Source of the DNA: Actinophytocola xanthii
GTDB taxonomy: Bacteria > Actinomycetota > Actinomycetes > Mycobacteriales > Pseudonocardiaceae
Assembly: GCF_001921205.1 (NCBI RefSeq)
Contig: NZ_MSIE01000059.1
Coordinates: 1 to 64,000, forward strand
DNA length: 64,000 nt
Reading direction: 5' to 3'
In this document: in pieces, positions 1-7,894 of the stretch
Layout of the letters: every line of letters begins with the position of its first letter
Position numbering within the stretch: the stretch's first letter is position 1
Translations under genes and position numbers: made by a program
Notes under the pieces: generated by a model
What the model saw: only the letters and a program-made list of their open reading frames with translations
Databases searched by the model: none
What the model was told of the DNA's origin: nothing

Positions 1-97
1 AGACGGCGGTCAAGCGGACGCGCGGAGCGAACAATCAAACACAGCCGCGACCGCAGGGAGCAAGTCAACCGCGAGCGGCGACCCGACAACAACACGA

Positions 98-131
98 AAC
101 CAGTTGCCAGGACCCTTGAACAACACGGATT
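98..131. promoter_or_regulatory. weak candidate Lrp/AsnC operator before the aldehyde dehydrogenase
   Basis: The half-sites AACCAGTTG (98-106) and ACACGGATT (123-131) are separated by 16 bp. This matches the spacing of the two better sites at 7238-7271 and 7811-7844. Against the perfect site at 7811-7844 the left half matches 6 of 9 and the right half 7 of 9, so this copy is weak. It lies upstream of the preferred start at 188. Confidence 0.3.
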
Positions 132-187
132 CAGTAGCGAAGATGGCACTCGACCGCCGCGATCCTCAACCCCTGGGAGACCCGGAC

Positions 188-1624
188 ATGACCGAGAAGC
201 AGGTCCTGCGTAACTTCGTCGGCGGGTCCCACACCGAGCCGGTCGACGGCCGGTACGCCGACCTGGTCGATCCCAGCACCGGCGACGTCTTCGCCTCGGC
301 TCCCGTCTCCGGCCCCGAGGACGTCGACCGCGCCATGGCCGCCGCCGCGACCGCCTTCGAGACCTGGGGCACCGCCACTCCCCGGGAACGCCAGCTCGCC
401 ATGCTCCGCTTCGCCGACGCGATCGAGGCGCGCGCCGAGGATCTCGTCGACGCGGAGACCCGCAACACGGGCAAGCCGCGGCAGCTCACGCTCGACGAGG
501 AGCTCCCGCCCTCGATCGACCACTTCCGGTTCTTCGCCGGCGCCGCCCGCGTCCTGGAAGGCAAGTCGGCCGGCGAGTACCTCGCCGGCCACACCAGCTA
601 CGTCCGCCGCGAGCCGATCGGCGTCTGCGCGCAGGTCACCCCCTGGAACTACCCCCTGATGATGGCCGTCTGGAAGATCGCCCCGGCGATCGCCGCCGGC
701 AACACGGTGGTACTCAAGCCCTCCGACACCACACCGGTGTCGACACTTCTGCTGGCCGAGATCGCCGCCGAGTGCTTCCCGCCCGGCGTGTTCAACGTGG
801 TGTGCGGCGACCGTGACACCGGACGCGCGCTGGTCGCCCACCCCACGCCCCAGCTCGTGTCGATCACCGGCTCCACCCGGGCCGGGCGCGAGGTCGCCAC
901 CGCCGCGGCGGCCGACCTCAAGCGCACCCATCTCGAGCTCGGCGGCAAGGCCCCCGTCGTGCTGTTCGACGACGCCGACGTGGCAGCCGCGGCCGAGGCG
1001 ATCGCGGTCGGCGGCTACTTCAACGGCGGCCAGGACTGCACCGCGGCCACCCGGGTACTGGCGGCCCCCGGCCTCTACGAGGAGCTGGTCGCGGCGCTGA
1101 CCGACCAGGCGAAGAACACTCGCACCGGTCCCCCGTCCGACCCGGACGTCCTCTATGGACCGTTGAACAACGCCAACCAGCTGAACCGGGTGAGCGGCTT
1201 CGTCGACCGCCTGCCCGACCACGCCACAGTCCACACCGGCGGTTCACGGGTCGGCGAGCGCGGCTTCTTCTACGCCCCGACGGTGGTCTCCGGCGTGCGG
1301 CAGGACGACGAGATCATCCAGGACGAGGTCTTCGGCCCGGTCATCACCGTCCAGCGCTTCACCGACGAGGACGAGGCCGTGCGCTTCGCCAACGGCGTCG
1401 AGTACGGCCTGGCCGCGTCGGTGTGGACGAGGGATCACGGCCGCGCGATGCGGATGACCGCGCGGCTGGACTTCGGCTGCGTCTGGGTGAACACCCACAT
1501 CCCGTTCATCTCCGAGATGCCCCACGGCGGCTTCAAGCACTCCGGCCACGGCAAGGACCTGTCGATGTACGGCCTGGAGGACTACACCCGACTCAAGCAC
1601 GTCATGCACAACATCGAGGGCTAA
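188..1624 (+). CDS. aldehyde dehydrogenase, probably aminoaldehyde (4-aminobutanal) type
   Basis: This is an NAD(P)-dependent aldehyde dehydrogenase of 478 residues, the normal length for the family. The nucleophile is Cys284 in GQDCTAATR and the general base is Glu250 in LELGG. The substrate-pocket stretch TPWNYPL and the cofactor-binding TGSTRAGRE are both present. The start at 188 has GGGAGA about 9 nt upstream. An in-frame TTG at 104 and ATG at 143 lack a good ribosome site and would add a tail with no resemblance to the family. The gene sits beside a polyamine-type ABC transporter and a class III aminotransferase. I infer oxidation of 4-aminobutanal to GABA, or of a similar aminoaldehyde. 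Betaine aldehyde is an alternative substrate. Its stop overlaps the stop of the convergent gene. Confidence 0.9.
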   Translation: MTEKQVLRNFVGGSHTEPVDGRYADLVDPSTGDVFASAPVSGPEDVDRAMAAAATAFETWGTATPRERQLAMLRFADAIEARAEDLVDAETRNTGKPRQLTLDEELPPSIDHFRFFAGAARVLEGKSAGEYLAGHTSYVRREPIGVCAQVTPWNYPLMMAVWKIAPAIAAGNTVVLKPSDTTPVSTLLLAEIAAECFPPGVFNVVCGDRDTGRALVAHPTPQLVSITGSTRAGREVATAAAADLKRTHLELGGKAPVVLFDDADVAAAAEAIAVGGYFNGGQDCTAATRVLAAPGLYEELVAALTDQAKNTRTGPPSDPDVLYGPLNNANQLNRVSGFVDRLPDHATVHTGGSRVGERGFFYAPTVVSGVRQDDEIIQDEVFGPVITVQRFTDEDEAVRFANGVEYGLAASVWTRDHGRAMRMTARLDFGCVWVNTHIPFISEMPHGGFKHSGHGKDLSMYGLEDYTRLKHVMHNIEG

Positions 1625-1923
1625 CCGCGACGCCGCACCTCCTCGGACACCTGGTCCATGAACCAGCGCATGATCTCGTAGGGAACGACGGTCTCGCCGG
1701 CGCCGTGCAGGTGGACGGTCGGCTCGCGTTCCGGGTCCTCGTCGGGGACCACCGCCGTCAGAAAGGCGTCTCCGGCCAGGTGGGTGACCGAGCCGGGGAT
1801 CTCCGCCCACTCGGCCGGCGCCGGCACGGCCTCGCTCAGCTCGACGTGCCAGGCGGAGTCAGGTACGGCGTAGTGATGCTGGACGGCGTAGCGACGCTCG
1901 CCGTGCACACGGAACTCCGGCAT
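1621..1923 (-). CDS. hypothetical 100-residue protein, last gene of the polyamine-type operon
   Basis: The protein starts MPEFRVHGERRYAVQHHYAV and ends in a charged helix (MDQVSEEVRRRG). It is acidic and rich in His, Trp and Tyr, with no signal peptide, membrane segment or cysteine. I do not recognise the family. A compact beta-rich fold is possible given the alternating hydrophobic pattern. The ATG at 1923 lies 16 nt after the stop of the saccharopine-dehydrogenase-like gene, so the two are probably co-transcribed. Its stop codon overlaps that of the aldehyde dehydrogenase on the other strand. The role is unknown. Its place suggests an accessory function in the same amine pathway. Confidence 0.65.
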   Translation of the reverse strand: MPEFRVHGERRYAVQHHYAVPDSAWHVELSEAVPAPAEWAEIPGSVTHLAGDAFLTAVVPDEDPEREPTVHLHGAGETVVPYEIMRWFMDQVSEEVRRRG

Positions 1924-1939
1924 GTCCACACGGTGCCAC

Positions 1940-3115
1940 TCACCGCTCCTCGCGCAGGCCCCAGGGTGAGCCGTACTCGGTGAGCAGGTCCAGGAAGGGC
2001 GCGGCGGGGAACGCCTCCGGGCCGAGCACGCCAACGCCCTTCCAGGCACCGGTCGCCAGCAGCTCCAGCGCCACCACGGGGTTGATCGCGGTCTGCCAGG
2101 CGACGGCCTGGTGGCCGTACTCGCGCATCGACCACTCGTTGTCCACGACGTGGTAGAGGTAGACCTCGCGCGGCTCGCCGGACAGTCCCGTACCGCGCAC
2201 CCACGTGCCCGCGCAGGTGCGACCGGTCATCCTCGGCCCGAGCCGCGCCGGGTCGGGCAGGCAGGCGGCCACCACGTCGCGCGGGGACACCGACACCCCG
2301 CCCACCCGCACCGGGTCGGTCGAGTCCAGGCCCAGCTTGTGCAGCGTGCGCAGGACGTCGATGAACTCCGTACCGAGGCCGTACTTGAACGTCACCCGGT
2401 TCGCCTCCACCCAGCGCGGGATCAGCAGCACCTCCTCGTGCTCCACGTTCACGCACTCGACCGGGCCGATGCCCTCCGGGAAGTCGAACACCTCGGGCTC
2501 GGAGAACGGCTCGGTGGTGTACCAGCCCCGGCTGCGTTCCCAGACCACCGGCGGGTTCAGGCACTCCTCGATCGTCGTCCAGATCGAGAACGTGGGGGCG
2601 AAGTCGTAGCCGGACACGACGAGGTTCGCCCCGTCCCGCACCCCGATCTCGTCGATGGAGGAGAACAGGGTGTCGGCGGCGTGGCGGGCGAACACGTCGG
2701 AGAGCCCGGGCTCCACACCCATGCCCACGAGCGCCAGCCGACCGGCCGAGGACCAGTCCGCCGCCGCCGCGAACTGCTCGTCGCCCAGCTTCACACCGTC
2801 CCTTGTGGACAACGACATCGCCATGTCGAGGTAGTCCGCGCCGGCGGCCAGGGCCCCGTCGAAGATCGGCATGACGAAGCGCGGGTCGACCGCGTTGAGA
2901 ACGTGGGTGATCCGGTGGGCCTGGCACAGCTCGGTCACCGCCGCCGACGACGAGGCGTCGAGCGCCGCGGCGGTGAAGCGGGCGTCCGGCGTCGCGGCGC
3001 TCGCGCGGTCGAACTCGTAGTCGGCGACCACATAGGACTCGAAGAAGTCCCGCCTGGCCGCGATCGACACGGCCGCCGAGCCGACCGCGCCGGCCCCCAC
3101 CTGCAGCACCCTCAT
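1940..3115 (-). CDS. saccharopine dehydrogenase family oxidoreductase
   Basis: The 391-residue protein has an N-terminal Rossmann fold (MRVLQVGAGAVGSAA, GxGxxG) followed by the acidic VVADYEFDRA. It ends with the mixed C-terminal domain typical of saccharopine-dehydrogenase-like and carboxynorspermidine-dehydrogenase-like proteins. These enzymes join or cleave an amine and an oxo compound through a secondary amine, using NAD(P)H. The ATG at 3115 overlaps the stop of the upstream permease gene as ATGA, so translation is probably coupled. Placement inside a polyamine-type transport operon suggests a secondary-amine product or substrate derived from a diamine. Whether it acts on lysine or on polyamines cannot be read from the sequence. 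Confidence 0.8.
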   Translation of the reverse strand: MRVLQVGAGAVGSAAVSIAARRDFFESYVVADYEFDRASAATPDARFTAAALDASSSAAVTELCQAHRITHVLNAVDPRFVMPIFDGALAAGADYLDMAMSLSTRDGVKLGDEQFAAAADWSSAGRLALVGMGVEPGLSDVFARHAADTLFSSIDEIGVRDGANLVVSGYDFAPTFSIWTTIEECLNPPVVWERSRGWYTTEPFSEPEVFDFPEGIGPVECVNVEHEEVLLIPRWVEANRVTFKYGLGTEFIDVLRTLHKLGLDSTDPVRVGGVSVSPRDVVAACLPDPARLGPRMTGRTCAGTWVRGTGLSGEPREVYLYHVVDNEWSMREYGHQAVAWQTAINPVVALELLATGAWKGVGVLGPEAFPAAPFLDLLTEYGSPWGLREER

Positions 3116-3915
3116 ACGACCCTTGCCTTCCGCCGCCCGCGCAGCTGCACGACCAGCACCAGTACGAACGCGAGCAGGAACACCGCGGTGCCGATCACGT
3201 TGACCTCCCGGGGAATCCCGCGCTGGGCCGCGCCCCAGACGAACATCGGGAAGGTCACCGTCGTGCCGGAGTTGAAGTTGGTGATGATGAAGTCGTCGAA
3301 GGACAGCGACAGCGACAGCATCGCCGCGGCCGCGACGCCGGGCAGCACCAGCGGCAGCGTCACCCTGCGGAAGGTCTGCCACTCGTCGGCGTAGAGGTCC
3401 ATCGCCGCCTCCTGCAGCCGCGGGTCCAGGCCGGCGAGCCGTGCCTTGACCGTGACGACCACGAACGACAGGCAGAACAGGACGTGGGCGACGACGACCG
3501 TCCAGAACCCCAGCGGCACCCGCAGCGTGACGAACAGCGCCAGCAGCGACGAGCCCAGCACCACCTCCGGTGTCGCCATCGGCAGGAACACCAGTACGTT
3601 GGCGGTCGCCCGACCGCGGAAGCGGTGCCGCGCCATGGCGAACGCCATCAGCGTGCCGAGCACGGTGGCCAGGACCGTCGCGACCAGCGCGATCCCCACG
3701 CTGACCCGCAGCGCGTCGCCGATCCCCGCGGTGGCGAAGGGGTGCAGCCAGTAGTCCAACGTCCACTGGGCGGACAGGTCGTAGGACAGCCGGCTGGTCG
3801 GGCGGTTCAGCGACAGCAGGAACACCACGAGGATCGGCAGGAACAGATAGGCCAGGACCAGCAGGCCGACCGCGAGCACCCAGTGGTCGGCCAGCCAGCG
3901 CCAGAAGCGGTGCAC
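3112..3915 (-). CDS. ABC transporter permease, PotC/PotI-like
   Basis: This 267-residue inner-membrane permease has about six hydrophobic helices, beginning with VLAVGLLVLAYLFLPILVVFLLS. The coupling loop EAAMDLYADEWQTFRRVTLPLVLPG matches the EAA motif of binding-protein-dependent permeases. It is the second, PotC-like permease of a spermidine/putrescine-type importer. The start is GTG at 3915, immediately after the stop of the partner permease. The stop overlaps the next gene by 4 bp (ATGA), so the operon is tightly packed. The substrate is inferred from the family and neighbours and has not been demonstrated. Confidence 0.88.
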   Translation of the reverse strand: MHRFWRWLADHWVLAVGLLVLAYLFLPILVVFLLSLNRPTSRLSYDLSAQWTLDYWLHPFATAGIGDALRVSVGIALVATVLATVLGTLMAFAMARHRFRGRATANVLVFLPMATPEVVLGSSLLALFVTLRVPLGFWTVVVAHVLFCLSFVVVTVKARLAGLDPRLQEAAMDLYADEWQTFRRVTLPLVLPGVAAAAMLSLSLSFDDFIITNFNSGTTVTFPMFVWGAAQRGIPREVNVIGTAVFLLAFVLVLVVQLRGRRKARVV

Positions 3916-4845
3916 TCAGACCACCTCCTCTGTTCCAGCGGCACGCACATAGGACAGGACCATCACCAGAATCGTGGCCATCAGCAGGAACGACAGCGCC
4001 GCGGCCTGCGGGTAGTCCAGCCGCACCAGGAACGCCGAGTCGATCACGTTGCCCACCATGTACTGGTTGGGCGTGCCGAGCAGCTCGGCGTTGATGTAGT
4101 CGCCGGCGGCGGGGATGAACGTGAGCAGCGTGCCGGCCACCACGCCGGGCATGGACAGCGGCAGCGTGACCCAGCGGAAGGTCGTCACCGGCTTCGCGTA
4201 CAGGTCTCCGGCCGCCTCGAGCAGCCGCCCGTCGAGCCGCTCCAGGCTGGCGTAGAGCGGCAGCACCATGAACGGCAGGAAGTTGTACACCAGCCCGCAC
4301 ACCACCGCCGCGGGGGTGGCGAGCAACCGGAAGTCGTCGGGAACGAACGGGACGGCGCGTAGGACCCCCACCACCGGACCGTTGTCCGACAGGATCGACT
4401 TCCAGGCCAGCGTGCGGACCAGGAACGTGGTGAAGAACGGTGCGATGACGCACACCAGCAGCAGGGTGCGCCACCGGCCGGCCTTGTGCGCGATGGCGTA
4501 GGCCAGCGGGTAGCCGAGCACCAGGCAGATCACCGTGGCGATGCCGGCGTAGCCGGCCGAGCGCAGCAGGTGCGGCCAGTAGGCCCCGATCGCGTCGAGG
4601 TAGTTGACGAAGGCGAAGGTCTGCGAGTAGCCGGTCTCCAGGCTGCCCGACCGGTCGTAGAGGCTGGTGCCGGCGAGCTGGACCGAGGGCACCACGAAGA
4701 ACAGCAGCAGCCAGAGGCCGCCGGGGAGCAGCAGCAGGTAGGGCGTGAGCCGCCGCCTCCGCCGTCCCGCCACCGCCTCCACCGGCACCGGCGGCGGGCC
4801 GCCGGGGGTAGCGGCACCCGCGGCCGCACCGACAGCGGCCGTCAC
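3916..4845 (-). CDS. ABC transporter permease, PotB/PotH-like
   Basis: This 309-residue permease has a Pro/Gly-rich cytoplasmic N-terminus (about residues 1-30), a first membrane helix YLLLLPGGLWLLLFFVVPSV, and several more helices. The EAA loop reads LLEAAGDLYAKPVTTFRWVT. It pairs with the permease encoded next to it to form the channel of a polyamine-type importer. The ATG at 4845 overlaps the stop of the ATPase gene by 4 bp. Family length and gene order match potABCD-type systems. Confidence 0.88.
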   Translation of the reverse strand: MTAAVGAAAGAATPGGPPPVPVEAVAGRRRRRLTPYLLLLPGGLWLLLFFVVPSVQLAGTSLYDRSGSLETGYSQTFAFVNYLDAIGAYWPHLLRSAGYAGIATVICLVLGYPLAYAIAHKAGRWRTLLLVCVIAPFFTTFLVRTLAWKSILSDNGPVVGVLRAVPFVPDDFRLLATPAAVVCGLVYNFLPFMVLPLYASLERLDGRLLEAAGDLYAKPVTTFRWVTLPLSMPGVVAGTLLTFIPAAGDYINAELLGTPNQYMVGNVIDSAFLVRLDYPQAAALSFLLMATILVMVLSYVRAAGTEEVV

Positions 4846-5978
4846 GGCGCGACGCCCAGCGGGTCGGCCGCGTACTGCGCGACCTCGTCACCCGACCCCG
4901 CCGGTCGGTCCAGGACGAACGAGTGCGCCGGGTACCAGTAGGCGACGACCTCCGTACCCGGCGCGAGCGGCTCGCCCGCCGACTGGTTCGCCGAGAACAC
5001 CGACATCTCCTGGTCCCAGGGAGTCCGCAGCAGGTACTCGGTGCTCACCCCGGCGTAGCAGGTGTCGGTGAGCACGCCGCGCACCTGGTTGTGCCCGGCC
5101 GGGGCCGGCTCGCCCGGGGCCGTGAGCCGCACCTTCTCCGGGCGCACGCCCAACCACACCCGCCCCTCGGTGGAGCGCGCGCGGGCGGCCGGTGCCGCGA
5201 ACCGGGCGCCGTGCGCGGTCAGCTCGAGGTCCGCACCGGAGCGGCCGGCGACCTCGGCGGCGAACAGGTTGGACTGGCCGAGGAAGTTCGAGACGAATGG
5301 GTTCACGGGGAACTCGTAGATGTCGGTCGGCGCGCCCTGCTGCTCGATTCGGCCCTCGTTCATCACCGCGACCGTGTCGGCCATCCACATGGCCTCCTCC
5401 TGGTCGTGGGTGACGTGCAGGAACGTCGTGCCGACCTCGGTCTGGATGCGCTTGAGCTCGATCTGCATCTGGCGCCGCAGCTTGAGGTCCAGGGCCCCGA
5501 GCGGCTCGTCGAGCAGCAGCACCCGCGGCTCGTTCACCAGCGCCCTGGCCAGTGCGACGCGCTGCTGCTGGCCACCGGAGAGCTGGGCGGGCCTGCGTTT
5601 CTCGTACCCGGGTAACTGGACCAGCTCGAGCATCTCGGCCACCTTGGCCGCGACGTCGCGGCGGCCGCGCCGGCGCAGGCCGAACGCGATGTTCTCGCCG
5701 ATGTCCAGGTGCGGGAACAGGGCGTAGCTCTGGAAGACGGTGTTGACCGGCCGGCGGTACGGGCGCAGCGCGGTGATGTCCTGGTCACCGAGCCGGATGG
5801 TGCCCACGCTCGGCTCCTCGAGCCCGGCGACCATGCGCAGGGTGGTGGTCTTGCCGCAGCCGGAGGCGCCGAGCAGCGCGAAGAAGCTGCCCTGCGGCAC
5901 GGTCAGGCTCAGCTCGTCGACGGCGGTCATCGTGCCGAACCGCTTGGTGACGCCGGTCAGAACAAGGTCCTCAGCCAT
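4842..5978 (-). CDS. ABC transporter ATP-binding protein, PotA/PotG-like
   Basis: The 378-residue ATPase has Walker A GASGCGKTT, a Q-loop in TVFQSYALFPH, the signature LSGGQQQRVALARAL, Walker B VLLLDEPLGAL and the switch His in LHVTHDQEEAMWMAD. The C-terminal 130 residues form a TOBE-like regulatory domain, as in PotA and MalK. It energises uptake through the two permeases encoded downstream. The start at 5978 lies 4 nt after the stop of the binding-protein gene. The final residues overlap the permease start. Confidence 0.92.
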   Translation of the reverse strand: MAEDLVLTGVTKRFGTMTAVDELSLTVPQGSFFALLGASGCGKTTTLRMVAGLEEPSVGTIRLGDQDITALRPYRRPVNTVFQSYALFPHLDIGENIAFGLRRRGRRDVAAKVAEMLELVQLPGYEKRRPAQLSGGQQQRVALARALVNEPRVLLLDEPLGALDLKLRRQMQIELKRIQTEVGTTFLHVTHDQEEAMWMADTVAVMNEGRIEQQGAPTDIYEFPVNPFVSNFLGQSNLFAAEVAGRSGADLELTAHGARFAAPAARARSTEGRVWLGVRPEKVRLTAPGEPAPAGHNQVRGVLTDTCYAGVSTEYLLRTPWDQEMSVFSANQSAGEPLAPGTEVVAYWYPAHSFVLDRPAGSGDEVAQYAADPLGVAP

Positions 5979-5982
5979 GCCG

Positions 5983-7197
5983 CTACGCTCCGATCACCTG
6001 CTGGAACTTCTGCTCGAAGATGCGCTCCTGGGCCTCGTTCAGCGCCATGAAGACCTTCGCCGTGGACAGCACGGACTCGTCCGGGAAGATCAGCGGGTTG
6101 GCCGCGAGCTCCGGGTCGATCTTCTCCATCTCGGCCTGAGCACCCTGGACCGGACAGATGTAGTTGACGTACGCCGCGAGCTCGGCGGCGACCGCGGGCT
6201 CGTAGTAGTAGTTGATCCACTCCTGCGCGTTGGCGCGGTGGGTCGCCCGGTTCGGCACCTGCATGTTGTCCGACCACAGCATGACGCCGGACTCGGGCGT
6301 GACGAACCGGATGTTCTCGTCGGTGAAGTTGAGCTGGATGACGTCGCCGGACCAGCCGACGCACGCGGCGATGTCGCCCCTGGCCAGCTCCTGGGCGTAG
6401 TCGTTGCCGGTGAACCGGCGGATCTGTCCGGAGTCGACGGCCACCTGGAGGGTGGTGAGCGCCTCGTCGAACTGGTCCTCGGTGAAGTCGGCCGGGTCGT
6501 GGCCCATCGACAACATGATCAGGCCCATCGTGTCGCGCATCTCCGACAGGCAGGTGACCTTGCCGTGCAGGTCGGGCCGGGTGAGCAACTCCTCGACGGT
6601 GCGGACCTCCTTGGCGACGGTGCCGTTGTAGGCGATCCCGGCGAGGCCGGTCTGCCAGGGCACGGCGTAGTCGGTCCCCGGGTCCCAGGAACGGCCGCGC
6701 AGCGAGTCGAGCAGGTTCGCCTCGACGTTGGGCAGGGCCGACCGGTCGAGCTTCTGCACCCAGCCCAGGCGGATCATCCGGGCTGCCATCCAGTCGGTGA
6801 GGACCATGATGTCCCGGTCGACCGGCTGGCAGGCGGAGAGCTGGTTGCGCACCTTGCCGAAGAACTCGTTGTTGTCGTTGACGTCCTCCTGGTAGGTCAC
6901 GTCGATGCCGGTACTCGCGACGAAGGCGTCCAGCGTCGGCCGCCGGCTCTCGTCGTTCTCGTCGACGTCGATGTAGAGCGGCCAGTTGGAGATCGTGAGC
7001 CGTGGGTCGTCGGCGGACTCGTCGGTGCTGCGGCAGCTGTCCGGGCTCTGCCGGGTGCCGCGCATGCCGCACGCGCTCAGCATGCTCCCGGCGCCGACCG
7101 CGGCGCCCGCGGTGAGCAGGCCGCGCAGTACCGTCCGGCGCGACCACGTCGCGTCGAGCACCGCAGCCGCCTCCGGGGAGAGCCGCCTCGTTCGCAT
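5983..7197 (-). CDS. extracellular polyamine-type solute-binding lipoprotein, PotD/PotF-like
   Basis: This 404-residue protein is first in the leftward operon. Its N-terminus combines a twin-arginine-like stretch (WSRRTVLRGLLTAG) with a lipobox LSAC near residue 43, so it is probably exported folded and lipid-anchored. The mature part resembles PotD/PotF-type binding proteins, for example ISNWPLYID near the start and YQEDVNDNNEFFGKV. It should deliver substrate to the permease pair. The promoter region is shared with the divergent Lrp regulator and carries a candidate operator (7238-7271). Confidence 0.88.
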   Translation of the reverse strand: MRTRRLSPEAAAVLDATWSRRTVLRGLLTAGAAVGAGSMLSACGMRGTRQSPDSCRSTDESADDPRLTISNWPLYIDVDENDESRRPTLDAFVASTGIDVTYQEDVNDNNEFFGKVRNQLSACQPVDRDIMVLTDWMAARMIRLGWVQKLDRSALPNVEANLLDSLRGRSWDPGTDYAVPWQTGLAGIAYNGTVAKEVRTVEELLTRPDLHGKVTCLSEMRDTMGLIMLSMGHDPADFTEDQFDEALTTLQVAVDSGQIRRFTGNDYAQELARGDIAACVGWSGDVIQLNFTDENIRFVTPESGVMLWSDNMQVPNRATHRANAQEWINYYYEPAVAAELAAYVNYICPVQGAQAEMEKIDPELAANPLIFPDESVLSTAKVFMALNEAQERIFEQKFQQVIGA

Positions 7198-7237
7198 GGC
7201 GACTGATACTGACAGGCGACTGGGCTCCTCACAAGGG

Positions 7238-7271
7238 ATTCCGTTGTCACCATCGCGCTACGCAACGAAAT
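7238..7271. promoter_or_regulatory. candidate Lrp/AsnC operator in the divergent promoter region
   Basis: ATTCCGTTG (7238-7246) faces CAACGAAAT (7263-7271), an inverted repeat matching at 8 of 9 positions with a 16-bp gap. It lies between the leftward transporter operon (start 7197) and the rightward regulator gene (start 7307). The arm length and gap are the same as in the perfect inverted repeat before the aminotransferase, and the shared half-site is ANTCCGTNG. This placement suits autoregulation plus operon control by the adjacent Lrp protein. Confidence 0.55.
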
Positions 7272-7306
7272 ACGGCAGACTTATTGGCGTAACCAGGGAG
7301 GACTGA

Positions 7307-7804
7307 ATGGCGGATTCCGCACCGGAGCGACGCGTTGTGGTGCGCGAGGGTGGCCAGCACGCCCTGCTCGACGACGTGGCCAAGGGGATCATCGAGCAGC
7401 TGCAGGAGGACGGGCGGCGACCCTACGCCACGATCGGCCGGGCGGTCGGGCTCTCGGAGGCGGCCGTGCGCCAGCGGGTGCAGCGACTGCTCGACGCCGG
7501 CGTGGTGCAGATCGTGGCGGTCACCGACCCGCTCCAGCTGGGCTTCGCCCGGCAGGCCATGGTCGGGCTGCGGACCTCGGCCGATCTCGAGGAGACCGCG
7601 GACCGGCTCGCCGACATCCCCGAGGTGGACTACGTAGTGATCACCGCGGGTTCGTTCGACCTGCTGGCCGAGGTCGTCGCCCGCAACGACGACCACCTGC
7701 TGGAGATCCTCAAGGAGATCCGCGCGGTGCCCGGGGTGACCACGACCGAGGCGTTCGTGTACCTGAAGCTGCGCAAGCAGACCTACTCCTGGGGCACACC
7801 CTGA
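7307..7804 (+). CDS. Lrp/AsnC family transcriptional regulator
   Basis: The 165-residue regulator has an N-terminal winged helix-turn-helix (YATIGRAVGLSEAAVRQRVQRLLDAGVV, about residues 40-70). It is followed by the RAM effector-binding and oligomerisation domain (IPEVDYVVITAGSFDLLAEVVA). An N-terminal extension of about 25 residues precedes the HTH. GGGAGG lies about 7 nt before the ATG at 7307. It is flanked by the transporter operon and the aminotransferase gene, and candidate operators lie on both sides. I infer control of amine uptake and breakdown in response to an amine or amino acid ligand. Confidence 0.92.
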   Translation: MADSAPERRVVVREGGQHALLDDVAKGIIEQLQEDGRRPYATIGRAVGLSEAAVRQRVQRLLDAGVVQIVAVTDPLQLGFARQAMVGLRTSADLEETADRLADIPEVDYVVITAGSFDLLAEVVARNDDHLLEILKEIRAVPGVTTTEAFVYLKLRKQTYSWGTP

Positions 7805-7810
7805 CCACGA

Positions 7811-7844
7811 AATCCGTAGCACTAAGTCGTCCACACTACGGATT
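7811..7844. promoter_or_regulatory. perfect 9-bp inverted repeat before the aminotransferase (candidate Lrp operator)
   Basis: AATCCGTAG (7811-7819) and CTACGGATT (7836-7844) are exact inverted repeats separated by 16 bp, so the arm centres are 25 bp apart. The site fills the short space between the regulator stop and the aminotransferase start. No T-tract follows, which makes a terminator less likely than an operator. Confidence 0.6.
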
Positions 7845-7894
7845 CGTTTGTCTTCGCTCTTGTCAGGCACGGCTTCGTGTGCGATAACCGATCC

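Noticed and set aside
104-187. TTG start at 104 for the aldehyde dehydrogenase
   Set aside because: It has no ribosome site, the extra 28 residues do not resemble the family, and it would overlap the candidate operator at 98-131. The ATG at 188 has GGGAGA.
1244-1810. Several open frames opposite and beside the aldehyde dehydrogenase
   Set aside because: They are antisense shadows of that gene with no recognisable motif.
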